A DNA stretch of 64,000 bases. Source: CATOSP01 sp034422355 (GTDB lineage Bacteria > Chloroflexota > Dehalococcoidia > Lucifugimonadales > UBA3495). The DNA lies in contig DAOUJS010000162.1 of NCBI GenBank assembly GCA_034422355.1, positions 1-64,000 on the forward strand. The letters are read 5' to 3'. The notes beneath the pieces were generated by a model. That model did no database searches. It saw only the letters and a program-made list of their open reading frames with translations, and was not told where the DNA came from. The position numbers and the translations under genes are program-made. Positions 32,901 to 41,491 of this stretch are shown here, piece after piece. Each line of letters starts with the position of its first letter. Position 1 is the stretch's first letter.

Positions 32901-33807
32901 TCTCCAGCCATTCTTCCTGTGTGCTGGTGCTGATAATCGCCTGGACCATAGGTATGTTCAGGTTGTCCAGGTAGTCCACGGACCAGCCGGTGGCAACAGC
33001 CGCTCCCTCGTCGCTGATGTCCCCCATCGACATGCCCATCGTGTTGATGATGCACTGGACCCGGGGGACTCCATCGGGGTCAACAAGGTACTCGGTAAAG
33101 GCCCGGTTGGTCTGACCGTCGCCCTCCGGGCTGTGCTTCAGGCTGAAGGCGAACACGGGAAGGACGTTAGCTCCCTTTGCTTCCAGGGAGCGGATGAGGC
33201 TGTCGATGGGCAGCAGGTTCCCGCTCATCCAGTGAGCGCGGTAGAAGAGAATACCGATGGAGACCCGCCCTGGCTGAAACCCTTGGGCGATGAACTGACC
33301 AACATCCATCCCGTCGGCAACGTCGGGGTGATAGATGCCTTCCCAGGGCAGGGGCGCGGGAGCTTCGTGCCCGTGCTCGGTGCCGAAGTATGTGTCACTG
33401 AGAAACAGGAACAGGTTGCGGAAGTTCTGGACGCCTCCCTGCATCAGGTAGGAGAAAACCGTTTCCACTTCCGCCACAGGCACGGTGCAGGCGGTTACCA
33501 GGTCTTCGTCCCATTCCTGATGTCCCGGACAGGCGATGAGGGGGATACCCTGTTTCCGGCACAAGCGTACCAGGGTATCGAAGGTCTCCGGCATCGCCCG
33601 TTTCCCGCCCAGCAGTCGCAACACAACTGCGCCTGACCGGGACGCCGAGGCTACAAGCCCGTCGTTGACACCTTCAGACTCCGAGGCAATGGGATTGGCG
33701 GCTATGACCGGAGGAAAACCCTCGGGCATCTCCGACAAGGCCCTGTCCGCCGTCAGGATGTCAGTGTCGGCGGTCGTGACGAATAGGATGGACTTCTGCT
33801 GCTGCAT
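29980..33807 (-). CDS. cobN: Cobaltochelatase large subunit CobN
   Basis: A 1275-residue CobN/BchH-family protein that binds the corrin ring for ATP-driven cobalt insertion. Recognisable blocks: VDYLDNLNIPMVQAI, LVARIAIKQANLG, KIAIVLSNYPTKDARIGNAVGLDTP, DAILHLGKHGTLEWLPGKGIGLS, PTGRNFYSVDPKTIPSPAAW, VVWGTSAMRTHGDDVAQIL and RISGFFRDAFPNLIDLLD. The length is the normal CobN length. MQQQKSILFV at 33807 is chosen over the frame opening at 33909, which would overlap cbiE. It is second in the operon, 20 nt after cbiE, with the fused I-D subunit downstream. Confidence 0.95.
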   Translation of the reverse strand: MQQQKSILFVTTADTDILTADRALSEMPEGFPPVIAANPIASESEGVNDGLVASASRSGAVVLRLLGGKRAMPETFDTLVRLCRKQGIPLIACPGHQEWDEDLVTACTVPVAEVETVFSYLMQGGVQNFRNLFLFLSDTYFGTEHGHEAPAPLPWEGIYHPDVADGMDVGQFIAQGFQPGRVSIGILFYRAHWMSGNLLPIDSLIRSLEAKGANVLPVFAFSLKHSPEGDGQTNRAFTEYLVDPDGVPRVQCIINTMGMSMGDISDEGAAVATGWSVDYLDNLNIPMVQAIISTSTQEEWLENSLGLGPIDTAMSVALPEFDGRLISVPISFKEEASADGPSRLDGQLQRYVAREDRVDLVARIAIKQANLGLKPNSDKKIAIVLSNYPTKDARIGNAVGLDTPASVIEVLHALKDAGYKVSDIPEDGDGLVHRIIERCSNDRDSLTEEQLRLAAGHVTTRQYADWFHNFPSDVTEELTRDWGDPPGQVYRTNGSLAIAGIDLGNIFVGLQPPRGFGDNPIAIYHSPDMAPTHHYIAYYRWIRDVFQADAILHLGKHGTLEWLPGKGIGLSPSCYPEVALDDMPLFYPFIINDPGEGAQAKRRAHATIVDHLIPAMTTADSYGDIARIEQLMDEHYQCQTLDPAKLPLLETQIWEMVQQAELHRDLGIEAQPDDFGEFILEIDGYLCELKDAQIKDGLHILGDTPQDEQLVGMLCALTRLDISGIPSLRRSIAEALGQDYTALTEYMGEATAAQVPDVIARLDPETPVRTNGDVLERVELLCREAYRKLLDTGFHARDVVPVVKEVLGAPDAQTQRVLEYAATTIYPAILRTPDEIGNLLRGLEGKFVPPGPSGAPTRGMANILPTGRNFYSVDPKTIPSPAAWETGRQLAESLLEKYLEEEGNYPEMVGMVVWGTSAMRTHGDDVAQILQLLGVKPVWQQESRRILGLEAIPLEELGHPRIDVTVRISGFFRDAFPNLIDLLDQAVELAASLDEPPESNYVVKHLREDTSAPEDDAAPVQGMDRTSSLYRIFGSKPGTYGAGILTVLDERNWETVQDLAEVYTAWGGYAYTRQDHGVNAREQFRLRFSQIVVAAKNQDTREHDIFDSDDYMQYHGGMIATVRALSGRNPRQFFGDSADPTRARNRDLQDEARRVFRSRVVNPKWIESMKRHGYKGAFELAATVDYMFGYDATAQVIEDWMYEDVTESYVLDPDTQQFFRQSNPWALKGVVERLLEAIERGLWEEPPPEMREKLQQLYLEMEADLEARQEGVQGR

Positions 33808-33827
33808 ACCCAGGCCCGTAAGGACGG

Positions 33828-34541
33828 CTATCTTCCTTCCGGTGGGGTCGTCCCTGTCAGGAAGACCATGATGGACAGGTCGCTGAATTCTTCGATTATT
33901 TCGCTGCATTCCCGGAGCCCGCCGCTCCAGCGTTGCTCGCCCTCCAGGGTGAGCCTCTGGTACACGGTAACGGGAAGGTCGGGGGATACCCCGGCATCAA
34001 TCAAGCCCTGAGCGATGGCCGGCGGCATAAGGTCGAAGGGGCGCGGCAGCAATATGATGTGCCTGCGACCCTCGTTGATGTAGTGGACCAATTCTTCCAA
34101 CTCGCTGGCCGTGTCCGCCCGCTTGTGCAGGGTGATGAAAACCGCATCCTCGAGGGAGATGCCCGTGCGGGCCATCGCCATTTGCACCGAGCTTATGCCC
34201 GGGACCAATTCGACCCGGCCCGCCCGGTGGCGGACCCGCGCCAGCAACTCCCGCGCGGAGACGTTCAGGTCGCCCCAGCAGCAAACGACGCAGCGTTTGC
34301 CCTGTTCGACCTGTCTCTCCGCGTATTCCAGCACATCCTCCTGGTCTCGGTAGGTCATGGGTCGGACTTCCGCATCGCCCAACCAGGGCTGGACCACGTT
34401 GAGAACGGTTGTGAATCCCAGCACCAGGTCGGCGTTGCGCAATGCCTCCCGGCCCTGCAGCGTGAGCAGGTCGCCGCTGCCGGGGCCGATTGCCACCACG
34501 GTTATAGATGTTTGGTTGTCGTCGGTTGACACGGTTGCCAA
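33828..34541 (-). CDS. cbiE: Precorrin-6Y C5,15-methyltransferase, CbiE-type domain
   Basis: A 237-residue SAM-dependent tetrapyrrole methylase. The family motifs VVAIGPGSGDLLTLQGREAL, the CCWGDLNVSA segment and VPGISSVQMAMARTGI are clear. It lacks the CbiT decarboxylase half found in fused CobL, so a separate CbiT would be needed elsewhere. It is the first gene after a cobalamin riboswitch and terminator. Other precorrin methylases share the fold; CbiE fits best by the PGISS-type motif and length. Confidence 0.85.
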   Translation of the reverse strand: MATVSTDDNQTSITVVAIGPGSGDLLTLQGREALRNADLVLGFTTVLNVVQPWLGDAEVRPMTYRDQEDVLEYAERQVEQGKRCVVCCWGDLNVSARELLARVRHRAGRVELVPGISSVQMAMARTGISLEDAVFITLHKRADTASELEELVHYINEGRRHIILLPRPFDLMPPAIAQGLIDAGVSPDLPVTVYQRLTLEGEQRWSGGLRECSEIIEEFSDLSIMVFLTGTTPPEGR

Positions 34542-34607
34542 CTTGTTCCTCTCAGACTGGGCATTGGGGTTATAGGCTTGTAATCACCAGACGCAAAAAA
34601 TAGACAC

Positions 34608-34674
34608 AAAAAGACCCTGGCCCTACTTCTGCCAGGGTTCATCCAGGTTTGGCGGGCATCGCCCAGGGTCTTTT
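34608..34674 (-). terminator. Intrinsic terminator downstream of the second cobalamin riboswitch
   Basis: On the minus strand AAAGACCCTGG pairs with CCAGGGTCTTT, then TTTTGTG. The 42-nt loop holds a further AACCCTGGC that could compete for pairing. It lies between riboswitch and cbiE, so it is the probable expression platform. Confidence 0.75.
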
Positions 34675-34694
34675 CTGTTGACGCAGAGTAGAGC

Positions 34695-34865
34695 TCCCAC
34701 ACCCGGGCAGGTCTCCTGACTTACGGTCGCCGAGCGGAACTGCGGGTGAAGTAACAACGCAACTCAATTTGCTCCGGCTCCCGTTCACAGTGGCGCAACC
34801 GTGGCGGACTCACACCGCCTTCCCCTTCTGCCGATGGTGGCGCACCGGGCGGGCCATTCGTTTGT
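34695..34865 (-). promoter_or_regulatory. Cobalamin (B12) riboswitch upstream of cbiE-cobN
   Basis: Minus strand shows GGAAGGCGGTGTGAGTCCGCC, GCGCCACTGTGA, a long variable arm and the B12 box AAGTCAGGAGACCTGCC. Borders approximate. It controls the cobalamin/cobalt operon. Confidence 0.93.
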
Positions 34866-34907
34866 TAAATGCAGTGCATGCCAAGGAGGAACGATCTGCT
34901 GCTCATC

Positions 34908-34936
34908 AATCTATCTGGAAGAGGCCGGGTTGTCAA
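34908..34936 (-). promoter_or_regulatory. Promoter of the cobalamin operon
   Basis: Minus strand -35 TTGACA (34931-34936), 17-nt spacer, -10 TAGATT (34908-34913), about 45 bp before the riboswitch. Confidence 0.75.
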
Positions 34937-35145
34937 TAGTTGCTTCACGGGAATCGGCAACGCCGAGGTTTGTGTGTCCTAAGAAATTATCTCAAAACCA
35001 GCCAACGTTACTTAAATCCGCTCGTCTGCGGTTGAAGCGTATGGGTTCCTGCTTTCGCGGCAATGACGGCTTGGGTACTGCAACACGTTTTGAGATAGTC
35101 ACTAACTCCTGTGTGTATTGAGTCGCGGCCGGCCTGAATTCCATA
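34937..35145. other. Intergenic region with a dispersed palindromic repeat
   Basis: Between two divergent promoters. It contains GCTTTCGCGGCAATGACGG (35051-35069), a decayed copy of a GC-rich palindrome also seen inside the chelatase gene (26717-26734). No gene seen. Confidence 0.5.
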
Positions 35146-35174
35146 TTGACATATGAGTCGTTGATTGGTAGAGT
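35146..35174 (+). promoter_or_regulatory. Promoter of the str/S10 ribosomal operon
   Basis: -35 TTGACA (35146-35151), 17-nt spacer, -10 TAGAGT (35169-35174), 38 bp before rpsL. It is the only strong promoter found ahead of the ribosomal run. Confidence 0.75.
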
Positions 35175-35211
35175 TCTTAGCTGCTGTCAGTTTGAACGGC
35201 GAGGAATATCT

Positions 35212-35631
35212 ATGCCAACCGTGAATCAACTGGTGAGAAAACGGCGTCGGCCGGTCCGAAAGAAGACCAAGGCCCCTGCCCTGCATTACGTCCAGAACTC
35301 ATTGCGCAACCGGACGAGGTATGGGCCGGGATGCCCCCAGAGGCGGGGAGTCTGCATCCAGGTCCGCACGATGACCCCCAAGAAGCCTAACTCGGCCCTG
35401 CGCAAGATTGCCCGGGTGCGCTTGACCAACGGAGTAGAGGTCACGGCGTACATCGGTGGAGAGGGACATAACCTCCAGGAACACTCGGTTGTGCTGGTGC
35501 GGGGAGGGCGCGTCAAAGACCTTCCCGGCGTCCGCTACCATGTGATACGCAGCGCGCTGGACTGCGAGGGTGTGCAGGACCGGAGGCGTGGGCGCAGTAA
35601 ATACGGAGCTGACCGCCCGCGCACGGTATAG
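35212..35631 (+). CDS. rpsL: 30S ribosomal protein S12
   Basis: A 139-residue S12, the decoding-centre protein. It starts MPTVNQLVRKRR after GAGGAA. The decoding loop KKPNSALRK keeps the lysines whose change gives streptomycin resistance, and GGRVKDLPGVRYH is intact. The open frame begins 66 nt earlier over the promoter, so the internal ATG is the start. First gene of the str-S10-spc-alpha run. Confidence 0.98.
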   Translation: MPTVNQLVRKRRRPVRKKTKAPALHYVQNSLRNRTRYGPGCPQRRGVCIQVRTMTPKKPNSALRKIARVRLTNGVEVTAYIGGEGHNLQEHSVVLVRGGRVKDLPGVRYHVIRSALDCEGVQDRRRGRSKYGADRPRTV

Positions 35632-35702
35632 GCAGTTGGTGAGTCCAGCTGTCATGGGTATTACTCCCACCCTTTAGCAACTGAGACGAGACGGGGCTGA
35701 CA

Positions 35703-36173
35703 ATGTCGAGAAGAAGACGGCCCGAGCGGCGATTGGTCGCGCCGGACCCCATGTATCGCAATGTGGAATTGTCGCGGTTCATCAACTGCGTTATGCAGCG
35801 TGGCAAGAAGACGACCGCACAGCGCATTATCTACGACGCTTTTGACTTGATTCGAGAGCAGTCAAACCGTGAACCCCTGGAAGTATTCCAGCAGGCGATG
35901 CGGAATGCTACTCCCGCCGTTGAAGTCAGGCCCAAACGTGTCGGTGGAGCGACTTATCAGGTGCCAACTGAGCTCCGTCCCAGCCGCAGCGAGGCCCTGG
36001 CAATCCGTTGGTTGATTCGCGGGGCAAGGTCTAGGAAGGGGATCCCCATGCGGCGGGGACTGGCGGATGAATTGATGGATGCTGCCCGCGGCGAGGGGTC
36101 GGCGGTCCGAAGAAAAGACGAACTGCATCGCATGGCCGAGGCCAACCGGGCCTTCGTCCATTACCGCAGGTAA
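35703..36173 (+). CDS. rpsG: 30S ribosomal protein S7
   Basis: A 156-residue S7 that nucleates assembly of the 30S head. It has the basic N-terminus SRRRRPERR, FINCVMQRGKKTTAQRI, VEVRPKRVGGATYQVP and the C-terminal KRKDELHRMAEANRAFVHYR-like helix. Lies 71 nt after rpsL and 23 nt before fusA, the usual str-operon order. Confidence 0.98.
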   Translation: MSRRRRPERRLVAPDPMYRNVELSRFINCVMQRGKKTTAQRIIYDAFDLIREQSNREPLEVFQQAMRNATPAVEVRPKRVGGATYQVPTELRPSRSEALAIRWLIRGARSRKGIPMRRGLADELMDAARGEGSAVRRKDELHRMAEANRAFVHYRR

Positions 36174-36196
36174 GGGCCGCCTGTTCTGATATCTCT

Positions 36197-38287
36197 ATGA
36201 CGACTGAGACCAGCATTCCCATAAACCGGATCCGCAATATTGGATTCATCGCACACATCGATGCCGGAAAGACCACCGTCACCGAACGAGTGCTGTTCAT
36301 CACCGGCCGTATCCACAGGGTTGGAGAGGTGGACGAGGGCACAACGGCGATGGACTGGATGCCCCAGGAGAGAGAACGGGGCATCACCATAACCGCCGCT
36401 GCAACCACTGCCTTCTGGCGAGACCATCGGGTCAACATCATAGACACCCCAGGCCACGTGGATTTCACCGCAGAGGTTGAGCGCAGCCTGCGAGTCTTGG
36501 ACGGCGGGATTGTGGTCCTGGATGCGGTAGCCGGTGTACAGTCCCAGTCTGAGACGGTCTGGCGTCAGGCCGACACCTATGAGGTCCCCCGTATCTGTTT
36601 TGTAAACAAAATGGACCGGGTAGGCGCAAGCTACGAGCGTACCATTGAGTCGGTGCGACGCAGATTGGGCGCGAACCCGGTCGCGTTGCAATTGCCCATT
36701 GGAGAGGAGGCGGAGTTCCAGGGGGTCATCGACCTGCTCGGCGGAGTTGCTATGGTCTATCCCGATGGAGGTCGAAGAGGCAGCAGTTCCGATGTTCCCA
36801 AGGTGATGCCGGTCCCGACCGGCTACGAGGAAGAGTACGAACGCTATCGCCAGAGCATGGTCGAAAAGATCGTGGAGACGGACGAGTCACTGCTCATCCG
36901 ATACCTGGAAGGGGAGGACATAGACGCCGACGATCTCCGCCAGGCCCTGCGTCGCGCGACCATTGAGCGCAGTCTGGTCCCGGTCCTCTGCGGCAGCGCC
37001 ACTACCAGCAAGGGTATCCATCCGCTGCTGGATGCCATTGTGGACTATTTGCCTTCACCGCAGGACATACCCGCCGTGGAGGGAGTAGACCCCAATACGG
37101 GCGAGGAACAACTGAGGCACCCGGAAGAGGACGGCGATTTCGCCGCCCTTGCTTTTAAGGTGGCTACCGACCCATACGTAGGCAGACTGGTGTTCCTGCG
37201 GGTCTACTCCGGAACGGAGAATTCGGGGGCGCAGGTCTATAATGTCACCAAGAAAGCACGGGAGCGGCTCGGCCGGCTCATCCTGATGCACGCCAACCGC
37301 CGAGAGGAACTGGAGTCGATTGGCGCGGGAAATATCTGTGCTGTGGTGGGGTTGAGAGAGACTTTCACCGGGGACACCGTTTGCAGTGGGCCGCGCCCGG
37401 TAGTCCTAGAACCTCCCCATTTTCCGGAGCCGGTGGTATCGGTGGCTATCGAACCGGCTACCCGTGCCGACCAGGACCGTCTTTCCCAGGCCCTGCGCAA
37501 GTTGTCCGACGAGGATCCGACATTCCTGGTCCGTTTCGATGAGGAGACCGGTCAAACCGTCATATCCGGCATGGGCGAGCTCCATCTCGAGGTCTTGGTA
37601 GACCGGATGCGCCGCGAGTTCGACGTTGACGCCAACGTCGGCAGACCACGAGTGTCTTACCGGGAAACTATTACACAGCCGGTCCGTGTCGAGGGCCGTT
37701 TCGTGCGCCAGACCGGAGGGCATGGGCAGTTCGGCCATGTGTGGCTTGAGATGGAGCCCCTGGAAAGAGGCTCCGGTGTCGTTTATGAGGATAAGATCGT
37801 CGGCGGAGTAATACCCCGGCAGTTCATCCCCGCGGTTGAGAAGGGCGTCAGACAAGCGATGGACAACGGTTCTATCGGTGGATTCCCATTGGTAGACGTC
37901 AAGGTCTCGCTGGTAGATGGCAGCTTCCACCCCGTAGACTCATCGGATATAGCGTTCAGCAGCGCAGCCATGCTGGCGGTTCGGGAAGGAGTTCCGAAGG
38001 GACACCCAGTGCTGCTGGAGCCGATAGTGGACATGGAAGTGGTCTGTCCCGGCGAGAACCTGGGGGAGGTGCTGGCCGATTTGGGAACACGCCGGGCGCA
38101 GATCAGGAGCATAGAGGGTCAGGGAGATGTGCAGGTAGCACGTGCGTTGCTGCCTCTTGGCGAGACCTTTGCATACACTACAGCGCTCCGCTCTATCACA
38201 AGCGGACGGGCTTCCTATTCCATGGAATTTAAGCACTATGAACAGGTTGCCGAGGACGTGCTCCGCGCCAGCGGCAACCTGAGATAA
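36197..38287 (+). CDS. fusA: Elongation factor G
   Basis: A 696-residue translocation GTPase with all five domains. P-loop AHIDAGKTT at about residues 19-27, switch II DTPGHVDFT near 83, NKMD near 138, domain II from about 290, and a C-terminal region ending in YSMEFKHYEQV. The usual tuf gene does not follow; rpsJ comes next after 27 nt. Confidence 0.97.
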   Translation: MTTETSIPINRIRNIGFIAHIDAGKTTVTERVLFITGRIHRVGEVDEGTTAMDWMPQERERGITITAAATTAFWRDHRVNIIDTPGHVDFTAEVERSLRVLDGGIVVLDAVAGVQSQSETVWRQADTYEVPRICFVNKMDRVGASYERTIESVRRRLGANPVALQLPIGEEAEFQGVIDLLGGVAMVYPDGGRRGSSSDVPKVMPVPTGYEEEYERYRQSMVEKIVETDESLLIRYLEGEDIDADDLRQALRRATIERSLVPVLCGSATTSKGIHPLLDAIVDYLPSPQDIPAVEGVDPNTGEEQLRHPEEDGDFAALAFKVATDPYVGRLVFLRVYSGTENSGAQVYNVTKKARERLGRLILMHANRREELESIGAGNICAVVGLRETFTGDTVCSGPRPVVLEPPHFPEPVVSVAIEPATRADQDRLSQALRKLSDEDPTFLVRFDEETGQTVISGMGELHLEVLVDRMRREFDVDANVGRPRVSYRETITQPVRVEGRFVRQTGGHGQFGHVWLEMEPLERGSGVVYEDKIVGGVIPRQFIPAVEKGVRQAMDNGSIGGFPLVDVKVSLVDGSFHPVDSSDIAFSSAAMLAVREGVPKGHPVLLEPIVDMEVVCPGENLGEVLADLGTRRAQIRSIEGQGDVQVARALLPLGETFAYTTALRSITSGRASYSMEFKHYEQVAEDVLRASGNLR

Positions 38288-38314
38288 TGCAACGCTGACA
38301 GAGATTGGGGGAAG

Positions 38315-38626
38315 ATGGTCACCAGGCAGAAAGTTAGAATCATACTCAAGGCATTCGACCACAAGATGCTTGATCTGTCTGCCGGCCAGATCGTGGAGAC
38401 CGCAGAGCGGACGGGCGCCAGGGTGGCCGGGCCGGTCCCGCTGCCGACGCACATACGCCGGTTCTGCGTAATCCGAAGTCCCCATGTGGATAAGGACTCC
38501 CGAGAGCACTTTGAGATACGGACCCACAAGAGGCTCATCGACATCCTGGAACCTACGTCGAAAACGATTGACTCACTGACGCGGCTGAACCTGCCCGCCG
38601 GTGTGGACATATCCATCAAACTGTAA
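38315..38626 (+). CDS. rpsJ: 30S ribosomal protein S10
   Basis: A 103-residue S10, also the NusG/NusE-type partner in transcription coupling. It has KVRIILKAFDHKMLD, PLPTHIRRFCVIRSPHVDKDS and FEIRTHKRLIDI. Normal length. It begins the S10 section directly after fusA. Confidence 0.98.
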   Translation: MVTRQKVRIILKAFDHKMLDLSAGQIVETAERTGARVAGPVPLPTHIRRFCVIRSPHVDKDSREHFEIRTHKRLIDILEPTSKTIDSLTRLNLPAGVDISIKL

Positions 38627-38688
38627 GAGCAGGCCTTCGGCAGGCTAAAGCACAGACATCTATACCCTAAATTAACTAGAGGCGATCC

Positions 38689-39303
38689 ATGCTCCAGGGA
38701 TTCTTGGGCAGAAAAATCGGTATGAGCCGGGTCTTCCGGGACGACGGGAGAGTGGTCCCGGTAACAGTCATCGAGGCTGGGCCATGCACCGTCACTCAGG
38801 TGAAGACTTCAGAGAGTGACGGCTACGAGGCCGTGCAATTGGGCTTCGGCAGGGCCAAGAGTTCCAACAGGCCCATGAGGGGACACCTGCGGAACGGGCC
38901 AGCCGTCCGTTACTTGAGAGAAGTCAAAGCGGACGATCCCACCGAGTTTGAAGTCGGCCAGACTGTCTCCGTTGACATCTTCACAGAAGGGGAGAAAGTC
39001 GATATCATAGGCCGCTCCAAAGGCCGCGGATTTGCCGGAACCATAAAGCGCCACGGTTTTGGCGGAGGACCCAGGACTCACGGTCAATCCGACCGCGCTC
39101 GGGCTCCCGGCTCTATTGGCGGCGGCACCACGCCCGGCAAAGTGTTCAAGGGGTTGAAGATGGCCGGGCACATGGGTAATGAACGGACTACCGCGAAACG
39201 CCTTGAGATAATCAGAGTGGACCCTGAGCGAAATCTTCTCATCGTCAAAGGCGGGGTTCCCGGCGGTCCCAACGGACTACTTCAGATAAGACGCACCAAG
39301 TAA
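38689..39303 (+). CDS. rplC: 50S ribosomal protein L3
   Basis: A 204-residue L3. The start GFLGRKIGMSRVFRDDG, the central loop GFAGTIKRHGFGGGPRTHG reaching the peptidyl-transferase centre, and GSIGGGTTPGKVFKGLKMAGHMG are all standard. Confidence 0.98.
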   Translation: MLQGFLGRKIGMSRVFRDDGRVVPVTVIEAGPCTVTQVKTSESDGYEAVQLGFGRAKSSNRPMRGHLRNGPAVRYLREVKADDPTEFEVGQTVSVDIFTEGEKVDIIGRSKGRGFAGTIKRHGFGGGPRTHGQSDRARAPGSIGGGTTPGKVFKGLKMAGHMGNERTTAKRLEIIRVDPERNLLIVKGGVPGGPNGLLQIRRTK

Positions 39304-39347
39304 CGGTTCCCCGGGTGCGGGCAGGATTTTCGAAGGCAGCATTAGCT

Positions 39348-40049
39348 ATGGAGATTTCCGTTAGCAACCAGCAGGGAGAGGCCATCGACACGGTGGACGT
39401 AGACGATGGGGTGTTTTCCGTCCCCATGAACCATGCCCTCGTGCATCAGGCCTTTGTGATTTACCAAGGCAATAAGCGGCAGGGTACCCATGACACCAAG
39501 ACGCGAGCCCAAGTTTCCGGCGGCGGACGCAAGCCGTGGATTCAGAAGCATACGGGCCGGGCGCGGCAGGGCAGCATACGCGCTCCCCACTGGCGTCATG
39601 GCGGCGTCGCATTCGGCCCGCATCCCCGCAGTTACCGCAGGGCCTTGCCAAAACGGATGAGGCGCATGGCACTCAAGTGCGTGCTATCGGACAAGGTAAG
39701 GCAGGACAGGCTGATCTGCCTTGATTCCCTCTCATCGGTCGACGGGAAGACGAAGTCTATGGTCGGACTGCTGGCCAATCTCGGCATCAACGGCTCGACG
39801 CTGGTGGTCACCAGCGGTCAGGATGAAGCTGTAGTGCGAGCATCCCACAACCTCAAGAAAGTGCGGACCCTGCCGGTTAACCTCCTCAATGCCCAGGAAT
39901 TGCTGGACCGGGAGACGGTCGTGATGACCCTGGATGCTGTCCGTTGGGCTGAAGATGCTCTGAGAGTAGAAGTTCACGGACGGAGGGGGCGGAAAGCCAT
40001 CCCGGGAAGAGGTGATGATTTCCCGGACGAGCCGGAGGCCGAGGAATAG
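39348..40049 (+). CDS. rplD: 50S ribosomal protein L4
   Basis: A 233-residue L4. NKRQGTHDTKTRAQVSGGG and KPWIQKHTGRARQGS form the tunnel loop. The frame opens at 39315, but MEISVSNQQGE at 39348 matches the usual L4 start. The C-terminus carries about 25 extra residues, partly acidic (FPDEPEAEE). It abuts rplW without a gap. Confidence 0.96.
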   Translation: MEISVSNQQGEAIDTVDVDDGVFSVPMNHALVHQAFVIYQGNKRQGTHDTKTRAQVSGGGRKPWIQKHTGRARQGSIRAPHWRHGGVAFGPHPRSYRRALPKRMRRMALKCVLSDKVRQDRLICLDSLSSVDGKTKSMVGLLANLGINGSTLVVTSGQDEAVVRASHNLKKVRTLPVNLLNAQELLDRETVVMTLDAVRWAEDALRVEVHGRRGRKAIPGRGDDFPDEPEAEE

Positions 40050-40334
40050 ATGGACATACACAAGGTCCTGGTGAGGCCAACCATCACCGAGAAGAGCACC
40101 ATTTTGCAAGAGTCCGGCAAGTATACTTTCCAGGTGGCCCCCAGGGCCAACAAGGTGGAAGTGAAGCAGGCTGTTGAGACAAACTTTAACGTGACCGTAG
40201 TGGACGTCAATATCACCAAGCTGCGCGGCAAACGGAAGAGGTACGGCGCACGTTTCACTAAACAGCCCGACGTCAAGAAAGCTGTTGTCACCCTGAAGCC
40301 AGGCGACCGGATTAACTTGATAGAGGGGCTGTAG
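40050..40334 (+). CDS. rplW: 50S ribosomal protein L23
   Basis: A 94-residue L23 at the tunnel exit, docking site for trigger factor and SRP. It has VLVRPTITEKST, YTFQVAPRANKVEVKQAVE and KLRGKRKRYG. Starts immediately after the rplD stop. Confidence 0.97.
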   Translation: MDIHKVLVRPTITEKSTILQESGKYTFQVAPRANKVEVKQAVETNFNVTVVDVNITKLRGKRKRYGARFTKQPDVKKAVVTLKPGDRINLIEGL

Positions 40335-40367
40335 CCCTAGATTGGTCCGCGTCCAAGGATATTAACC

Positions 40368-41201
40368 ATGCCGTTGAAGAATCTCAGGCCTATAACACCC
40401 GGCACCAGGAACGCCGTGCGTCCTTCCTTTGAGGAGATTACGGCCCGGAAGCCGGAGAAATCTCTGCTGGAGCCGAAGGCAAACCACGCTGGCCGCAACA
40501 ACAGGGGGCGGATTACCAGCCGACACCGCGGAGGCGGGCCTCGCCGGATGTACCGCAAGATAGATTTCAAGCGATACAAGGACGGGGTGCCCGGGCGGGT
40601 GGTGTCCATTGAGTACGATCCCAACCGGACATGCCGTATCGCTCTGATTCACTATATGGACGGTGAGAAAAGCTACATTTTGGCTCCCGTGGCCCTGTCC
40701 GCAGGCGACTGGGTAGAGTCTGGCCCGCAAGCCGAGATTCACCCTGGGAACTGCCTCCCACTGCGGAATATCCCCACCGGGACGGTGGTCCACAACCTGG
40801 AGTTGACACCCCAGAGGGGCGGTCAACTTGTTCGTAGCGCCGGGTCCGGCGCACAGGTGCTTTCCCGCGAGGGGGAATATGTCCTGATCCGGCTCCCATC
40901 CGGGGAGATGCGACGGGTATTGCTCAATTGCCGTGCAAGCATCGGGCAGTTGTCCAACCCCGACCATAAGAACGAAAGCCTCGGTAAAGCCGGAGCCAGT
41001 CGTCACTTGGGGCGTCGCCCTCACGTCCGAGGCGTGGCGATGAACCCGGTTGACCACCCCCACGGTGGGGGCGAAGGCCGCTCACCTATAGGGATGCCGG
41101 GGCCCAAGTCACCGACGGGAAAGCCAACCCTCGGCCACAAGACCAGGCAGAAGAACAAGGCAAGCAGTAGATTCATCATCAGGAGGGGCAGGAGACGGTA
41201 A
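40368..41201 (+). CDS. rplB: 50S ribosomal protein L2
   Basis: A 277-residue L2, needed for subunit joining and peptidyl transfer. NNRGRITSRHRGGGPRRMYRKID-like basic segment near residue 45, and the conserved C-terminal NPVDHPHGGGEGRSPIG. That histidine (HPHGGG) is the one linked to peptidyl-transferase function. Confidence 0.98.
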   Translation: MPLKNLRPITPGTRNAVRPSFEEITARKPEKSLLEPKANHAGRNNRGRITSRHRGGGPRRMYRKIDFKRYKDGVPGRVVSIEYDPNRTCRIALIHYMDGEKSYILAPVALSAGDWVESGPQAEIHPGNCLPLRNIPTGTVVHNLELTPQRGGQLVRSAGSGAQVLSREGEYVLIRLPSGEMRRVLLNCRASIGQLSNPDHKNESLGKAGASRHLGRRPHVRGVAMNPVDHPHGGGEGRSPIGMPGPKSPTGKPTLGHKTRQKNKASSRFIIRRGRRR

Positions 41202-41202
41202 T

Positions 41203-41487
41203 ATGTCGCGGTCGATCAAGAAGGGCCCCTATGTTCATTCCAAGCTGATGAAGAAGGTGGAAGCGCTCCAGCGTTCCGGGGCGCGGACGGTGATCCGCAC
41301 CTGGTCGCGGGCCTCCATGATCATGCCAGATATGGTGGGTCTCACCATTGGCGTGCATGATGGACGGCGGCACGTGCCCGTCTTCATTACCGAGAACATG
41401 GTGGGGCATCGTCTGGGAGAATTCGCGCCGACCCGTACCTATAGGGGCCACATCAGCCGCTCCGAACGCTCCAGCCGCGTGAGGTAG
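41203..41487 (+). CDS. rpsS: 30S ribosomal protein S19
   Basis: A 94-residue S19 of the 30S head: MSRSIKKGPYV, RTWSRASMIMPDMVGLTIGVHDGR and GHRLGEFAPTRTYRGH. Starts 1 nt after rplB. Confidence 0.98.
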   Translation: MSRSIKKGPYVHSKLMKKVEALQRSGARTVIRTWSRASMIMPDMVGLTIGVHDGRRHVPVFITENMVGHRLGEFAPTRTYRGHISRSERSSRVR

Positions 41488-41491
41488 ACCG

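Noticed and set aside
31711..33636. 641-codon plus-strand frame
   Set aside because: Antisense shadow of cobN; no family motifs, and cobN motifs run the full length on the other strand.
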